Source: Phenylobacterium sp. (GTDB lineage: Bacteria > Pseudomonadota > Alphaproteobacteria > Caulobacterales > Caulobacteraceae). From it: a stretch of DNA of 15,309 nucleotides. Below the pieces are notes generated by a model. The model ran no database searches. It had not been told where the DNA came from and worked only from the letters and a program-made list of their open reading frames with translations. The translations under genes and the position numbers were made by a program. Positions 7,278-14,476 of the stretch are shown piece by piece. The stretch covers positions 1-15,309 of the forward strand of contig JAHUZY010000487.1 in NCBI GenBank assembly GCA_019264505.1, read 5' to 3'. Positions within the stretch are counted from its first letter, which is position 1. The number at the start of each line of letters is the position of its first letter.

Positions 7278-8469
7278 CCTCGACCTTGATGAGCTGCGCG
7301 CGGAGCTGGAGGGTTTCGCCCAGCCGAAAAAACAGGCCGGCCGCTCGCCCCGCGAGGAGCGCATCATCGCAGGCTTTGAGGAGATCCAGCGTTTCGTCGA
7401 AACCCACGGCCGCGCGCCACAGCATGGCGAGCACCGCGACATCTTTGAACGGCTCTATGCGGTGCGGCTGGACCGCATCCGCGAGCAGGCCGATTGTCGC
7501 GCCCTGGTGGAGCCGCTGGATCACCAAGGGCTTCTGGCGGGCGAGGGGCTCAACCTGCCCCAGGCCGACGAGCTGGACGATGACGCCCTGCTGGCCGAGT
7601 TGGGCATGGCGGAGGGTGACCCGACCGGGATCACCGAGCTGCGGCATGTCAGGTCCGCCGCAGAGAAACGCGAGGCTGAGGAGATCGCCAACCGCGAGCG
7701 GTGCGAGGACTTCGATCAGTTCAAGCCCCTGTTCGACCGGGTCGCCAAGGACCTGGAGATCGGCGCCCGGATCACCCGGCAGATCCGGAAGGACGCTGGC
7801 TTCCTGAAGTCCGACATTCAGCAGGGTGAGTTCTTCATTCTGGGCGGCCAGACGGTCTATGTCGCCGAGGTGGGCGAGCCGATCAAAGCGCCGAATGGCG
7901 AGACGGACGCGCGCCTGCGGGTCATCTATTCCAACGCCACCGAGAGCAACCTCCTGCTCCGCTCCCTGCAAAGGGCGCTCTACAAGGACGAGACCAGCCG
8001 GCGCATTTCGGAGCCTTCGGCGGGCCCTCTGTTCGCCGATGAGGCCGATACGGACGATCTGGCCAGCGGCACGATCTACGTCCTGCGCAGCAAGTCCGAT
8101 CACGCCACGGTGGCGGAGAACCGCGAGCTTGTTCACAAGATCGGCGTGACAGGCGGCGAGGTCGAACAGCGCATCGCCGGCGCCCGGCAGCAGCCGACCT
8201 TTCTGATGGCCGATGTCGAGGTCGTCGCGACCTACCGCCTCTACAACATCAATCGCTCTAGGCTGGAGAACCTGATCCACAGGGTCTTCGACCCCGCCCG
8301 GCTGAAGATCACGATCCCCGATCGCTTCGGGCGCAACGTCGAGGCCAGGGAGTGGTTTCTCGTCCCCCTGTTCGTGATCGACGAGGCCGTCGACCGCATC
8401 AAGGACGGCTCAATCACCGACTACATCTACGATCCGCCAACGGCGAGCCTGAGGCTGGTTGGAGGGTAG
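7270..8469 (+). CDS. GIY-YIG nuclease family protein (T5orf172/Mug113-like)
   Basis: A 399-residue protein with a C-terminal GIY-YIG nuclease domain, probably the DNA-cutting subunit. The first half of the signature is IYVL at about 259 and the second is HKIGVTG at 279-285. The usual catalytic arginine corresponds to Arg291 in EQRI and the metal-binding glutamate to Glu323 in LENLIH. The N-terminal 250 residues are charged, helical and unassigned, and may bind the helicase. The frame is open further upstream (to 7174), but ATG 7270 is preferred: it overlaps the helicase stop by 8 bp as in a coupled operon, and the upstream residues look like a shadow of the helicase frame. It is the last gene of the operon, followed by a hairpin at 8499-8518. 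Confidence 0.85.
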   Translation: MSDLDLDELRAELEGFAQPKKQAGRSPREERIIAGFEEIQRFVETHGRAPQHGEHRDIFERLYAVRLDRIREQADCRALVEPLDHQGLLAGEGLNLPQADELDDDALLAELGMAEGDPTGITELRHVRSAAEKREAEEIANRERCEDFDQFKPLFDRVAKDLEIGARITRQIRKDAGFLKSDIQQGEFFILGGQTVYVAEVGEPIKAPNGETDARLRVIYSNATESNLLLRSLQRALYKDETSRRISEPSAGPLFADEADTDDLASGTIYVLRSKSDHATVAENRELVHKIGVTGGEVEQRIAGARQQPTFLMADVEVVATYRLYNINRSRLENLIHRVFDPARLKITIPDRFGRNVEAREWFLVPLFVIDEAVDRIKDGSITDYIYDPPTASLRLVGG

Positions 8470-8498
8470 GGTAGGCGAACTTCGTGGAGGCTCCGATC

Positions 8499-8518
8499 GG
8501 CCGCCTGCGTAGGCGGCC
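8499..8518 (+). terminator. Candidate hairpin terminator after the operon
   Basis: GGCCGCCT, a GCGT loop and AGGCGGCC form a perfect 8-bp, GC-rich stem with a 4-base loop, 30 bp after the GIY-YIG stop codon. There is no T run after it, so it is not a classic intrinsic terminator. It may end transcription with help or protect the 3' end of the operon RNA. Confidence 0.45.
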
Positions 8519-8675
8519 AGAGAATGCCAGATCGGACGACAAGACCGGCAGCCGCAGCGTTTGTTGAAGGCTGGCAGCTGCTACAATCTTGCGGGCTTGC
8601 AACCCTGGTTTCGGTTTGGGTCTCCCCGTACAATCTGTCGGCGAGTGATTCAGCGATTTCTGGGGTGCGGTGCCA

Positions 8676-9992
8676 ATGGCCAATACGAGTTCCTTCGACG
8701 TCATGGGCGGTGAAACGCTTGTATCGGTGCTTTACGTGCCAGGGCCAGCTCAGGTCACCTACGCCATAACTGGAGGGGCCGATGCGGCACTTTTCCAGCT
8801 CGGCTACCAAGGCGTATCGCCCTCAGCCGCTCGACTGGAATTTAAGACGGCTCCGGATGCGAGCGCTCCTGCGGACGAGGGCGGGGATAATCAGTATCAG
8901 GTTGAGGTGACCGCAAACCTGGGCACTTCAACGCAGGTGACCTCATATAACCTTCGCGTTCTCCCAGACGATTTTGCGGGCAACACATCTACGGTCGGAC
9001 GACTTCTGACTGATGGCACCCCAGTCTCTGGGGAGCTGAGTCTCCGCACTGATAAAGATTGGTTCCGCTTCGAGTCGGACGGTAGCCCCCACCTGTTTAT
9101 GCTCGGTGGCGTGAGCTCCTGGGGCATAGCGAATGCCGACGGCACCGTGCGGAGCTATTCATCGGGTGGCGGAGGTGAGCTGGTGCTTCAGCCGCTAACG
9201 CTGCCCGCCGGGACGTATTTTGTGATGGTGGGCGGCCCGGAGAATTGGGGGGGCGCAACGGGCCCCTACGCCGTCTCCGTCGCAAAGTCCGGCCCCACAT
9301 TGTTCCCGACTGAGGGGGATGATCAGCGGACCGGCTCCGCGCTGAGTGATTTCCTCTACGGAAATGGCGGGAATGACACGCTCGTCGGCCTTGACGGACG
9401 TGACTTCCTGTTTGGGTATGGAGGCAATGACAGCCTCGATGGCGGTCCTCAGACTGACTTCCTCCGTGGGGGTGACGGCAATGACCTCCTCGCCGGAGGC
9501 GGAGATTTTGACGATCTCCATGGCAACCAGGGTAACGACACGCTTCAGGGGCAAGATGGCGACGACTGGGTAGTCGGTGGCAAAGACAACGACCAGCTCT
9601 CCGGGGATGCAGGAAGCGATATTGTCTACGGCAATCTCGGAAACGACACCTGCTACGGCGGAGATGGAAACGACCTGATCCGCGGGGGGCAGAATGACGA
9701 CGTACTCTATGGTGGCGCGGGTGACGACTGGCTGTCTGGAGATAAGCACAACGACACCATCAGCGGCGGCGCGGGCGCGGACACCTTTCACACATTCGGC
9801 GACGCCGGTATTGACCGAGTGCTGGACTTCAACCGCGCCGAAGGCGACCGGGTGCAACTGGACCCCGGCACGGTCTTCACCTTCGCTCAATCCGGTGGAG
9901 ACGTGGTGATAAGCATGCAGGGCGGGGCCCAGATGGTTCTGGTTGGTGTGAACATCGCCACACTCACGGACGGCTGGGTCTTCGGGCAGTAG
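8676..9992 (+). CDS. RTX-type calcium-binding secreted protein
   Basis: A 438-residue protein with the features of a type I secretion substrate. A cadherin-like segment (about 13-95) is followed by a PPC-like beta domain (about 100-203) with a DWFRF motif. Then come about 16 glycine-aspartate nonapeptides of the GGxGNDxLxG type (about 214-373), which bind calcium and fold after export. The last 60 residues match the usual RTX C-terminal secretion region. There is no N-terminal signal peptide, as expected. Many repeats are degenerate (for example KHNDTISG, NLGNDTCYG). ATG 8676 is chosen over GTG 8670. No ABC transporter or membrane-fusion gene is near. The role is unknown: adhesin, surface-layer-like protein or enzyme-free toxin scaffold are all possible. 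It separates two defence modules. Confidence 0.88.
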   Translation: MANTSSFDVMGGETLVSVLYVPGPAQVTYAITGGADAALFQLGYQGVSPSAARLEFKTAPDASAPADEGGDNQYQVEVTANLGTSTQVTSYNLRVLPDDFAGNTSTVGRLLTDGTPVSGELSLRTDKDWFRFESDGSPHLFMLGGVSSWGIANADGTVRSYSSGGGGELVLQPLTLPAGTYFVMVGGPENWGGATGPYAVSVAKSGPTLFPTEGDDQRTGSALSDFLYGNGGNDTLVGLDGRDFLFGYGGNDSLDGGPQTDFLRGGDGNDLLAGGGDFDDLHGNQGNDTLQGQDGDDWVVGGKDNDQLSGDAGSDIVYGNLGNDTCYGGDGNDLIRGGQNDDVLYGGAGDDWLSGDKHNDTISGGAGADTFHTFGDAGIDRVLDFNRAEGDRVQLDPGTVFTFAQSGGDVVISMQGGAQMVLVGVNIATLTDGWVFGQ

Positions 9993-9993
9993 T

Positions 9994-10033
9994 CAGCCGC
10001 CGGCTGGAAATCACGGCGCTGGACTGGTCCAGT
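9994..10033. repeat. Two short inverted repeats between RTX and ThsB-like genes
   Basis: CAGCCG-C-CGGCTG lies at 9994-10006, directly after the RTX stop codon, and CTGGAC-TG-GTCCAG at 10019-10032. Neither is followed by a T run. The first could be a weak terminator for the RTX gene, the second an operator for the downstream gene. The 104-bp gap otherwise shows nothing clear. Confidence 0.35.
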
Positions 10034-10096
10034 GTTGGGCGCAAGGTCAACAAGATGCGGCCAGCCGCCTAAGTGCAAAAGGGGAGGTCCGGGCCC

Positions 10097-10699
10097 ATGG
10101 CTCGCAAAACGTTTTTCTCATTCCACTACCAGCCCGATGTTTGGCGCGCCTGGAACGTGCGGAACAGCTGGGTGGTCAAGCCGGCCGACGAGATCGCGGA
10201 GGGCTTCTTTGACAACAGTGTGTTCGAGGCCTCGAAAAAGGAGGGCGAGACAGCGCTGAAGAACTTCCTTCGCGACGGTCTCAAAAACACCTCGGTGACC
10301 TGCGTTCTGGCCGGTGCCAACACCTGGAGCCGCCGATGGGTCCGCTACGAGATCGTGCGCAGCGTGCTCAAGGGAAATGGCCTGCTGACGGTCGACATCC
10401 ATGGGGTCAAAGACAAGGATGGAAACGTTTCCGAGAAAGGCGCAGACCCGCTGGCTCAGATCGGTGTCTACAAAACCGACAAGGGAATCTTCTTCGCCGA
10501 GTGGAAGGGCGGAAAATGGGTTCAGTACGACGATTACAAGTTGGCGATCCCGTCCGCAGACTTGTGGTTCGAGGCTCCGAACTCAACCAACGTCGTTCAG
10601 CTTTCCAGCCACTGCCTGCGCTATGATTTCGCCGCGCAGAACGGCAGGACCAACATCGGAGGATGGATTGAGACCGCGGCCGGTCTGGCCAACCGCTAG
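10097..10699 (+). CDS. thsB: ThsB-type TIR domain protein (Thoeris-like)
   Basis: A 200-residue protein that closely resembles the Thoeris TIR protein ThsB, which on phage infection turns NAD into a cyclic ADP-ribose signal. It shares the N-terminal FFSFHY segment (6-11), the VRNSWV stretch (21-26) and the very characteristic block around NTSVTCVLAG (64-73) and RRWVRYE (79-85). Glu85 is the likely catalytic glutamate. Length equals that of ThsB (about 190-200). ATG 10097 is chosen because a strong GGGGAGGT ribosome-binding site lies 8 bp before it; GTG 10073 is a weaker option. No ThsA (SIR2-SLOG or Macro-TM) gene occurs in the window. Its stop shares the bases CTAG with the stop of the converging SLOG gene, leaving no space for a terminator between them. 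Confidence 0.88.
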   Translation: MARKTFFSFHYQPDVWRAWNVRNSWVVKPADEIAEGFFDNSVFEASKKEGETALKNFLRDGLKNTSVTCVLAGANTWSRRWVRYEIVRSVLKGNGLLTVDIHGVKDKDGNVSEKGADPLAQIGVYKTDKGIFFAEWKGGKWVQYDDYKLAIPSADLWFEAPNSTNVVQLSSHCLRYDFAAQNGRTNIGGWIETAAGLANR

Positions 10700-11268
10700 G
10701 CACCGGCTCCCAGCAGGTGTTTCCGGAAGAGATGAAGATAGGCGAACTCAGTCGCCAGATCGGGCGGGAGATTACCTTCGCGATCAAAAATGATCCTCGC
10801 GGCCGCACCGGTTGTCGCGATGGGGAAGCATGGCACGCTGGGGTGCTTCGCGCGAAAGAGCTCCCACTCCAGCTCGATGCCTTCCATGCCGCCGATGAAG
10901 ACCGCGCCGTCAAAATTGTTGTCGAACATGGCGGCCCTCATCGCGGACAAGCTTGCCTCGCGCTCCCCAAGATCAGCGGTCAACTCCACCCTCTCGAATG
11001 CGGCGTTATCGGGCGGAAACTCCTTGCGGAAGAACTTGCTCTGATAGAGCACGACGTGGTTGCGCACATCCAGGTTGAGTTCGCGGGCGATCAACCGAAA
11101 CATCGGCGTGATCGCGGGCTGACCTCCAAAAATGATCCTGCATTGGGGGAGGATCGCCCCAATCAGGCCGCGTAGGCTTTCGCGGATGGCGACGTTGTCG
11201 GCGGTCTCATAGTAGCGGGGATCCCGCTCGCGCATGGGCACGCCCGCGGACAGAAAGAACGTCTTCAT
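10696..11268 (-). CDS. SLOG (LOG/DprA-like, cluster 3 type) nucleotide-binding protein
   Basis: A 190-residue, single-domain Rossmann-like protein of the SLOG superfamily, in which members bind nucleotide ligands or act on them. Typical features are FLSAGVP at 5-11, FGGQPAIT at 47-54, LYQSKFF at 74-80 and GGMEGIELE at 126-134. The last corresponds to the PGGxGTxxE loop of LOG proteins. It seems closest to the family Pfam calls SLOG cluster 3; I recall this from memory only. The start ATG 11268 overlaps the TIR stop (ATGA), so the two are translated together. No effector domain (SIR2, TM, nuclease) is attached, so it may sense a signal and act through a partner, or sequester or degrade it. In Thoeris, the SLOG part of ThsA binds the TIR product. 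Confidence 0.78.
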   Translation of the reverse strand: MKTFFLSAGVPMRERDPRYYETADNVAIRESLRGLIGAILPQCRIIFGGQPAITPMFRLIARELNLDVRNHVVLYQSKFFRKEFPPDNAAFERVELTADLGEREASLSAMRAAMFDNNFDGAVFIGGMEGIELEWELFRAKHPSVPCFPIATTGAAARIIFDREGNLPPDLATEFAYLHLFRKHLLGAGA

Positions 11269-12470
11269 GCCCCGATCCTTCGCCCCATCCACCCCTTGAC
11301 CTCGCCGATCGCCAAGCTGCGCACCTTCATGTTGGGATTCAGCCATCTTAGATGCTTCAGCCAGCGATCGCGAATCCCGCGCTCGTCAAACACCAAGATG
11401 AGGTCATTGGTGTCCTCCGCCGACAGGTCTTCCTCGATTTCTTGGTATCGCACAGCGTCTGGCACACCGACGGTGGGCACAATGATGGCCTTCTGACCGT
11501 CTGGGGTCTCAAGCTTCAGATATCGGCCGGGCTGGGCGGTGATGGTCGCGCCGACGGCGGCGGCCTCGCGGAACATCTCCTGCACCAGGTAGGCGTGCCG
11601 GGCCGCCAGGGCACGGGCCCGCAGCGACTCCGCTTCCCGAGCGATGACCTTCACCGCCTCATCCGTCAGCCGGCAGTCCGGGCCTAGTGTAACGCCGATG
11701 TCCACAAAATCCGCCGCCGAGAGCTGGTGCGCCTGACTGAACGCCGAGTAGGCCGCTTGCGGATGGTCCGGCCAGATCACCTGCAGGATTTGCAGCGACG
11801 TGCTGTTGGCACGCGCAAGCTCTTCCTCCGTCCAGCGGCTGTTCAGAAAGCCAGGCGAGTCCAGTAGCACCATCACATCGGTGTCGGCGAGGCGATGCCA
11901 CAAGACCTCCTGGAATGGCTCGCCCGGACGGATCGAGTGCGTATCCAGGAACACGTCAAAGGTGCGCAGATCCAGCTCCTCATAGAGATGGATCGCTACG
12001 CGCCGAGACTCGGCGCGCCGGTAGCTAATGAACAGCCGGCGGGTCCGGCGGAGAAGGCTCAGGTTTTCGAGAACAACGTCACTGAGCCGAATGAACTCAG
12101 GATCGTCTGCGGCCAGCTCGAAGGCATTGGTCGGCCGCAGCGACACCGGTGCCACGTCGTTAACAGTGTTGAGATCCCGCACGACGGGAATGACCACGTG
12201 GCCGTCAGCGAGAAGAGGCTCCAGGTGCCTGTCGATATCGGCCGGCGGCGCGTCGAATGCAAAATAGACGCCGACCACCGGTGCCCGTCGATCAAGAGTT
12301 GAAATCCCCTCCAACGACTCGAACCGCAGCAACTCCGGTTCAATCTGAAGCTCTGCGAATTTTAGAGCGAGCTGGGTCTTGAGGCTCTCCGCCTCTGGCC
12401 CTTCGTCGCCAAGGATCACGACTTGATACTGCCGAAGCACGCCTGACGTCCCCGATGCGGATGATCTCAT
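11265..12470 (-). CDS. TIR domain protein with extra N- and C-terminal domains
   Basis: A 401-residue protein with a central TIR domain (about 143-266). It opens with RRLFISYRRAESR (144-156), followed by a DVFLD strand, an IRPGEPF loop and the SRWTEEELARA segment (211-221), whose Glu217 is the probable NADase residue. The first 130 residues form an alternating alpha/beta domain with a VVILGD strand start; it looks like a second Rossmann-type or degenerate TIR or SLOG-like domain, perhaps a sensor. The C-terminal 90 residues (about 310-398) form another alpha/beta unit I cannot name. ATG 12470 is preferred, but TTG 12512 adds 14 residues; neither has a clear ribosome-binding site. It forms an operon with the SLOG gene. 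Confidence 0.82.
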   Translation of the reverse strand: MRSSASGTSGVLRQYQVVILGDEGPEAESLKTQLALKFAELQIEPELLRFESLEGISTLDRRAPVVGVYFAFDAPPADIDRHLEPLLADGHVVIPVVRDLNTVNDVAPVSLRPTNAFELAADDPEFIRLSDVVLENLSLLRRTRRLFISYRRAESRRVAIHLYEELDLRTFDVFLDTHSIRPGEPFQEVLWHRLADTDVMVLLDSPGFLNSRWTEEELARANSTSLQILQVIWPDHPQAAYSAFSQAHQLSAADFVDIGVTLGPDCRLTDEAVKVIAREAESLRARALAARHAYLVQEMFREAAAVGATITAQPGRYLKLETPDGQKAIIVPTVGVPDAVRYQEIEEDLSAEDTNDLILVFDERGIRDRWLKHLRWLNPNMKVRSLAIGEVKGWMGRRIGA

Positions 12471-12512
12471 CCTACGTGGGCGAACACCCAGCGTCGAGCC
12501 GATGTCGCTCAA

Positions 12513-12858
12513 TACACTTGTCTTGGGCCGCGAGAGTGGCAGATGAGTTGGAACTTGCGCTGCACGCCAGCGTGACTCTCATGAGCATAAGCGAAGTGGT
12601 GATCATCAAGCAGCGGTCAGCGGGACAGCCGCCATTCGGCTTGACCGCAAGTACTACGCCTTATGCCAACTAGCGGACTTTCCCAAAGCCAGCTCGGAGT
12701 CGCGAGTTCGCGTTTCCGGCCGCGCTAGGCGGACTGCCGCTTAGCGGATATCGCCAGGGTCTGAGAAGAAACCAACTCAGTCACTGCCGTAGCCCGGGGC
12801 AAGCCGGGGCCGTCCGCCGCCGGGACTCTCGTCCTCGCGCGATTTGGCACGCGGGAGG
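12513..12858. other. Intergenic region between hipA and the TIR gene
   Basis: No coding frame is supported in these 346 bases. It should contain the promoter for the TIR-SLOG pair (minus strand). Visible structure is a small inverted repeat CCGCT-T-AGCGG at 12737-12747 and three similar strings TAGCGGACT (12671), TAGGCGGACT (12726) and TAGCGGATA (12742). A short CCCGG-GGCAAG-CCGGG hairpin lies near 12793-12808. I see no clear promoter boxes. Confidence 0.45.
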
Positions 12859-14109
12859 TCAAAAGAAGAGCCCCGCGACCGCCTCGTGCGCCGCTAGCAC
12901 CTCGCCCCTGGACCGGCTTGTGACCCCAGCCTCGGTCGCGAAGCGCTCCCACTCGGCGACCGCTGCGCGGACGTCCTCGACCACCGAATCAATGACCCGG
13001 TTGGACAGGCCGTGGCGGCGGCCAAGGGCCTGGACGTGCTCTCGGGTGGGGTTTCGGCCTTCGCCCTCGATGTCCAGATAGTGCTCGCCGCCCGGACCGG
13101 CGGAATAGGTGAGGTCATAGGCCGGCGCCAGTCGCCACTGGCCGTGCTCGTCCATAAGGTAGCTGTGCTGGCGAGTGTGGTCGTCGCGGTTGCAGGCCAG
13201 CACGTTGAAGACCATGCGCCGGAAGGCGGCTTGCACGTCGTCGGCGTGGCGGGTGATGGCCAGGGTCGCGCGGAGAAAGAGGTCGTAGCTCGCGGGCTTG
13301 CGCCAGGGCGCTTCCACCGCGCCGATCAGCGACACCATGTGCAGACGCCGACCAGGTTCTGGCCGGTCAAAGCGCCGGGTGGCGAAGTAGCCCGGGCCTG
13401 ATCGCGAGGGCAGCAGGCGATAGGGCGCCATTTCCAGCCCGGCGGCCACGGCCATGGCGGCGTAGGCCGCCTCGATGGGGCCGATGTCGGCCGGGTCGTT
13501 TGGGGTGGCGAACTTGACGATCCAGGCCTCGTGGCCCGGCGCTGTCTCCCCCTCGGAGACTGAGATCCGCCCCTGTGCGTCGAACCCCACATGGATCTTG
13601 GGCCGCGCCCCGCCTGAGCCCCCGCCCAGGGTCGCAAGCGTTGCGGCGAGCTCACCCTCGTCCCCAGCCAGGATGGCTTGGGACTCTTTGGCCAGGGCGT
13701 CGAGGTCGAGACTTTGCACCTCCGGGGGTGGCGCGGTGCCGGGCCTGTAGGTCAGTGCGCCCCGGCCGCCGTCGCCGACCAAGGCCAGGCGATCGAGCGG
13801 CGTCAGGGCGTCTATGTTGACGCCTAGGCGGCTCAGACGCCGCCGCATGACCAGATGGCCCCACCCTTCGGGCAAACTGTCGGACAGGAAGCCATGCAGC
13901 CCGTCAAACTCACGACTGCGGGCGGGATGGAGGCCTGGTTGCGGCGGATAGAGAAGGGCTGACACAGGCAGGTCCGCCGCGATCATCTCAGGTGACCACT
14001 CGAGCTGAGCCAGGCCATCGGCCATCGCCAGCCGTCCGACGGGGGAGGCGGGGGCGGCCTCATCGAAGCAGAGGCTGGCGGCCAACGGGGTCCCTGGGGC
14101 GAGCCTCAT
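12859..14109 (-). CDS. hipA: HipA-family serine/threonine kinase toxin
   Basis: A 416-residue HipA-family kinase. The known E. coli member phosphorylates glutamyl-tRNA synthetase and stops translation; the target here is unknown. Visible features are a glycine-rich nucleotide-binding loop GGGSGGARPK (162-171), the catalytic loop NRDDH (307-311) with Asp309 as likely base, and DLTYS (332-336), where Asp332 binds magnesium. The usual DHxKN is replaced by DHTRQ, so the metal-binding Asn is a Gln at 314. The N-terminal domain has the family's LPEGW motif (79-83). Length is close to E. coli HipA (440). The ATG overlaps the hipB stop (ATGA), the normal antitoxin-first order. Confidence 0.92.
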   Translation of the reverse strand: MRLAPGTPLAASLCFDEAAPASPVGRLAMADGLAQLEWSPEMIAADLPVSALLYPPQPGLHPARSREFDGLHGFLSDSLPEGWGHLVMRRRLSRLGVNIDALTPLDRLALVGDGGRGALTYRPGTAPPPEVQSLDLDALAKESQAILAGDEGELAATLATLGGGSGGARPKIHVGFDAQGRISVSEGETAPGHEAWIVKFATPNDPADIGPIEAAYAAMAVAAGLEMAPYRLLPSRSGPGYFATRRFDRPEPGRRLHMVSLIGAVEAPWRKPASYDLFLRATLAITRHADDVQAAFRRMVFNVLACNRDDHTRQHSYLMDEHGQWRLAPAYDLTYSAGPGGEHYLDIEGEGRNPTREHVQALGRRHGLSNRVIDSVVEDVRAAVAEWERFATEAGVTSRSRGEVLAAHEAVAGLFF

Positions 14110-14438
14110 GACTTGCTGGTCCTGCTCCGCGGCGCGCGCGCGCGGGATGGGCGCTTCGCGGCGGCGGCCTGCTGCGCCAGAAGCTTATCCAAACTGGCGG
14201 CGGCAGGCAGGGGAAAGAGCGCCTCCAATCCTTCATCGCATCGCAGCGCGACAGCAGCCTTCACCATGTCCTCCAGGGAGGCCTGGCCCTCAGTCTCCAG
14301 TCGGCGCCAGGTCCGATAGGCGACACCGGCCCGCCCAGCGGCCTCCACCTGCGTCCAGCCCAAGGCCACACGGCGGGCCTTGAGGCGTCCCGCGAGAGAT
14401 TTCAGAAGTTCGGTTGGAGTCTGAAACACTGTCCACAT
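14106..14438 (-). CDS. hipB: HipB-like Xre-family antitoxin
   Basis: A 110-residue DNA-binding protein expected to bind and inhibit HipA and repress its own operon. An Xre-type helix-turn-helix spans about 13-66, with LKARRVALGWTQVEAAGRAGV leading into the recognition helix at YRTWRRLE. The C-terminal 30 residues are Ala/Arg/Lys-rich and probably disordered, a feature seen in antitoxins that are degraded by proteases. ATG 14438 has no ribosome-binding site; a TTAAAT box seven bases upstream suggests a leaderless mRNA. The gene starts 27 bp after the stop of the replication-type gene, in the same direction. Confidence 0.86.
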   Translation of the reverse strand: MWTVFQTPTELLKSLAGRLKARRVALGWTQVEAAGRAGVAYRTWRRLETEGQASLEDMVKAAVALRCDEGLEALFPLPAAASLDKLLAQQAAAAKRPSRARAPRSRTSKS

Positions 14439-14476
14439 GTGGCCGATTTAACGAGAAATGCCAAGTTAATTGGCCA
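14433..14476 (-). promoter_or_regulatory. Candidate hipBA promoter and operator
   Basis: The start codon of hipB sits in the palindrome CCACATGTGG (14433-14442). Two half-sites, TGGCCGATTTAAC (14440-14452) and GTTAATTGGCCA (14465-14476), form an imperfect inverted repeat with a 12-bp gap. On the minus strand TTAAAT (14451-14446) is a plausible -10 box, placing the transcript start at or near the ATG. I did not find a good -35 box. Xre antitoxins commonly bind such repeats to autoregulate. The distal half-site overlaps the upstream gene's stop codon. Confidence 0.45.

Noticed and set aside
5142..7442. Long minus-strand open frame (766 codons) opposite the helicase gene
   Set aside because: It is a shadow caused by GC-rich third codon positions. 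The plus strand has complete helicase motifs and coupled overlaps with both neighbours.
7252..8280. Minus-strand frame opposite the GIY-YIG gene
   Set aside because: It has no motif and mirrors a well-supported plus-strand gene.
720..8469. BREX, DISARM or classical type I restriction system
   Set aside because: PglZ, BrxC, DrmA/DrmB, HsdS and HsdR are all absent. DUF262 and a methyltransferase alone do not define these systems.
8560..8634. Possible promoters before the RTX gene (TACAAT at 8582 and 8629)
   Set aside because: The -10-like boxes are good but no -35 box with normal spacing is convincing, so this is left out.
14130..14146. Alternating GC tract within hipB, possible Z-DNA
   Set aside because: It encodes the Ala/Arg-rich tail of HipB and is short; ordinary codon use explains it.
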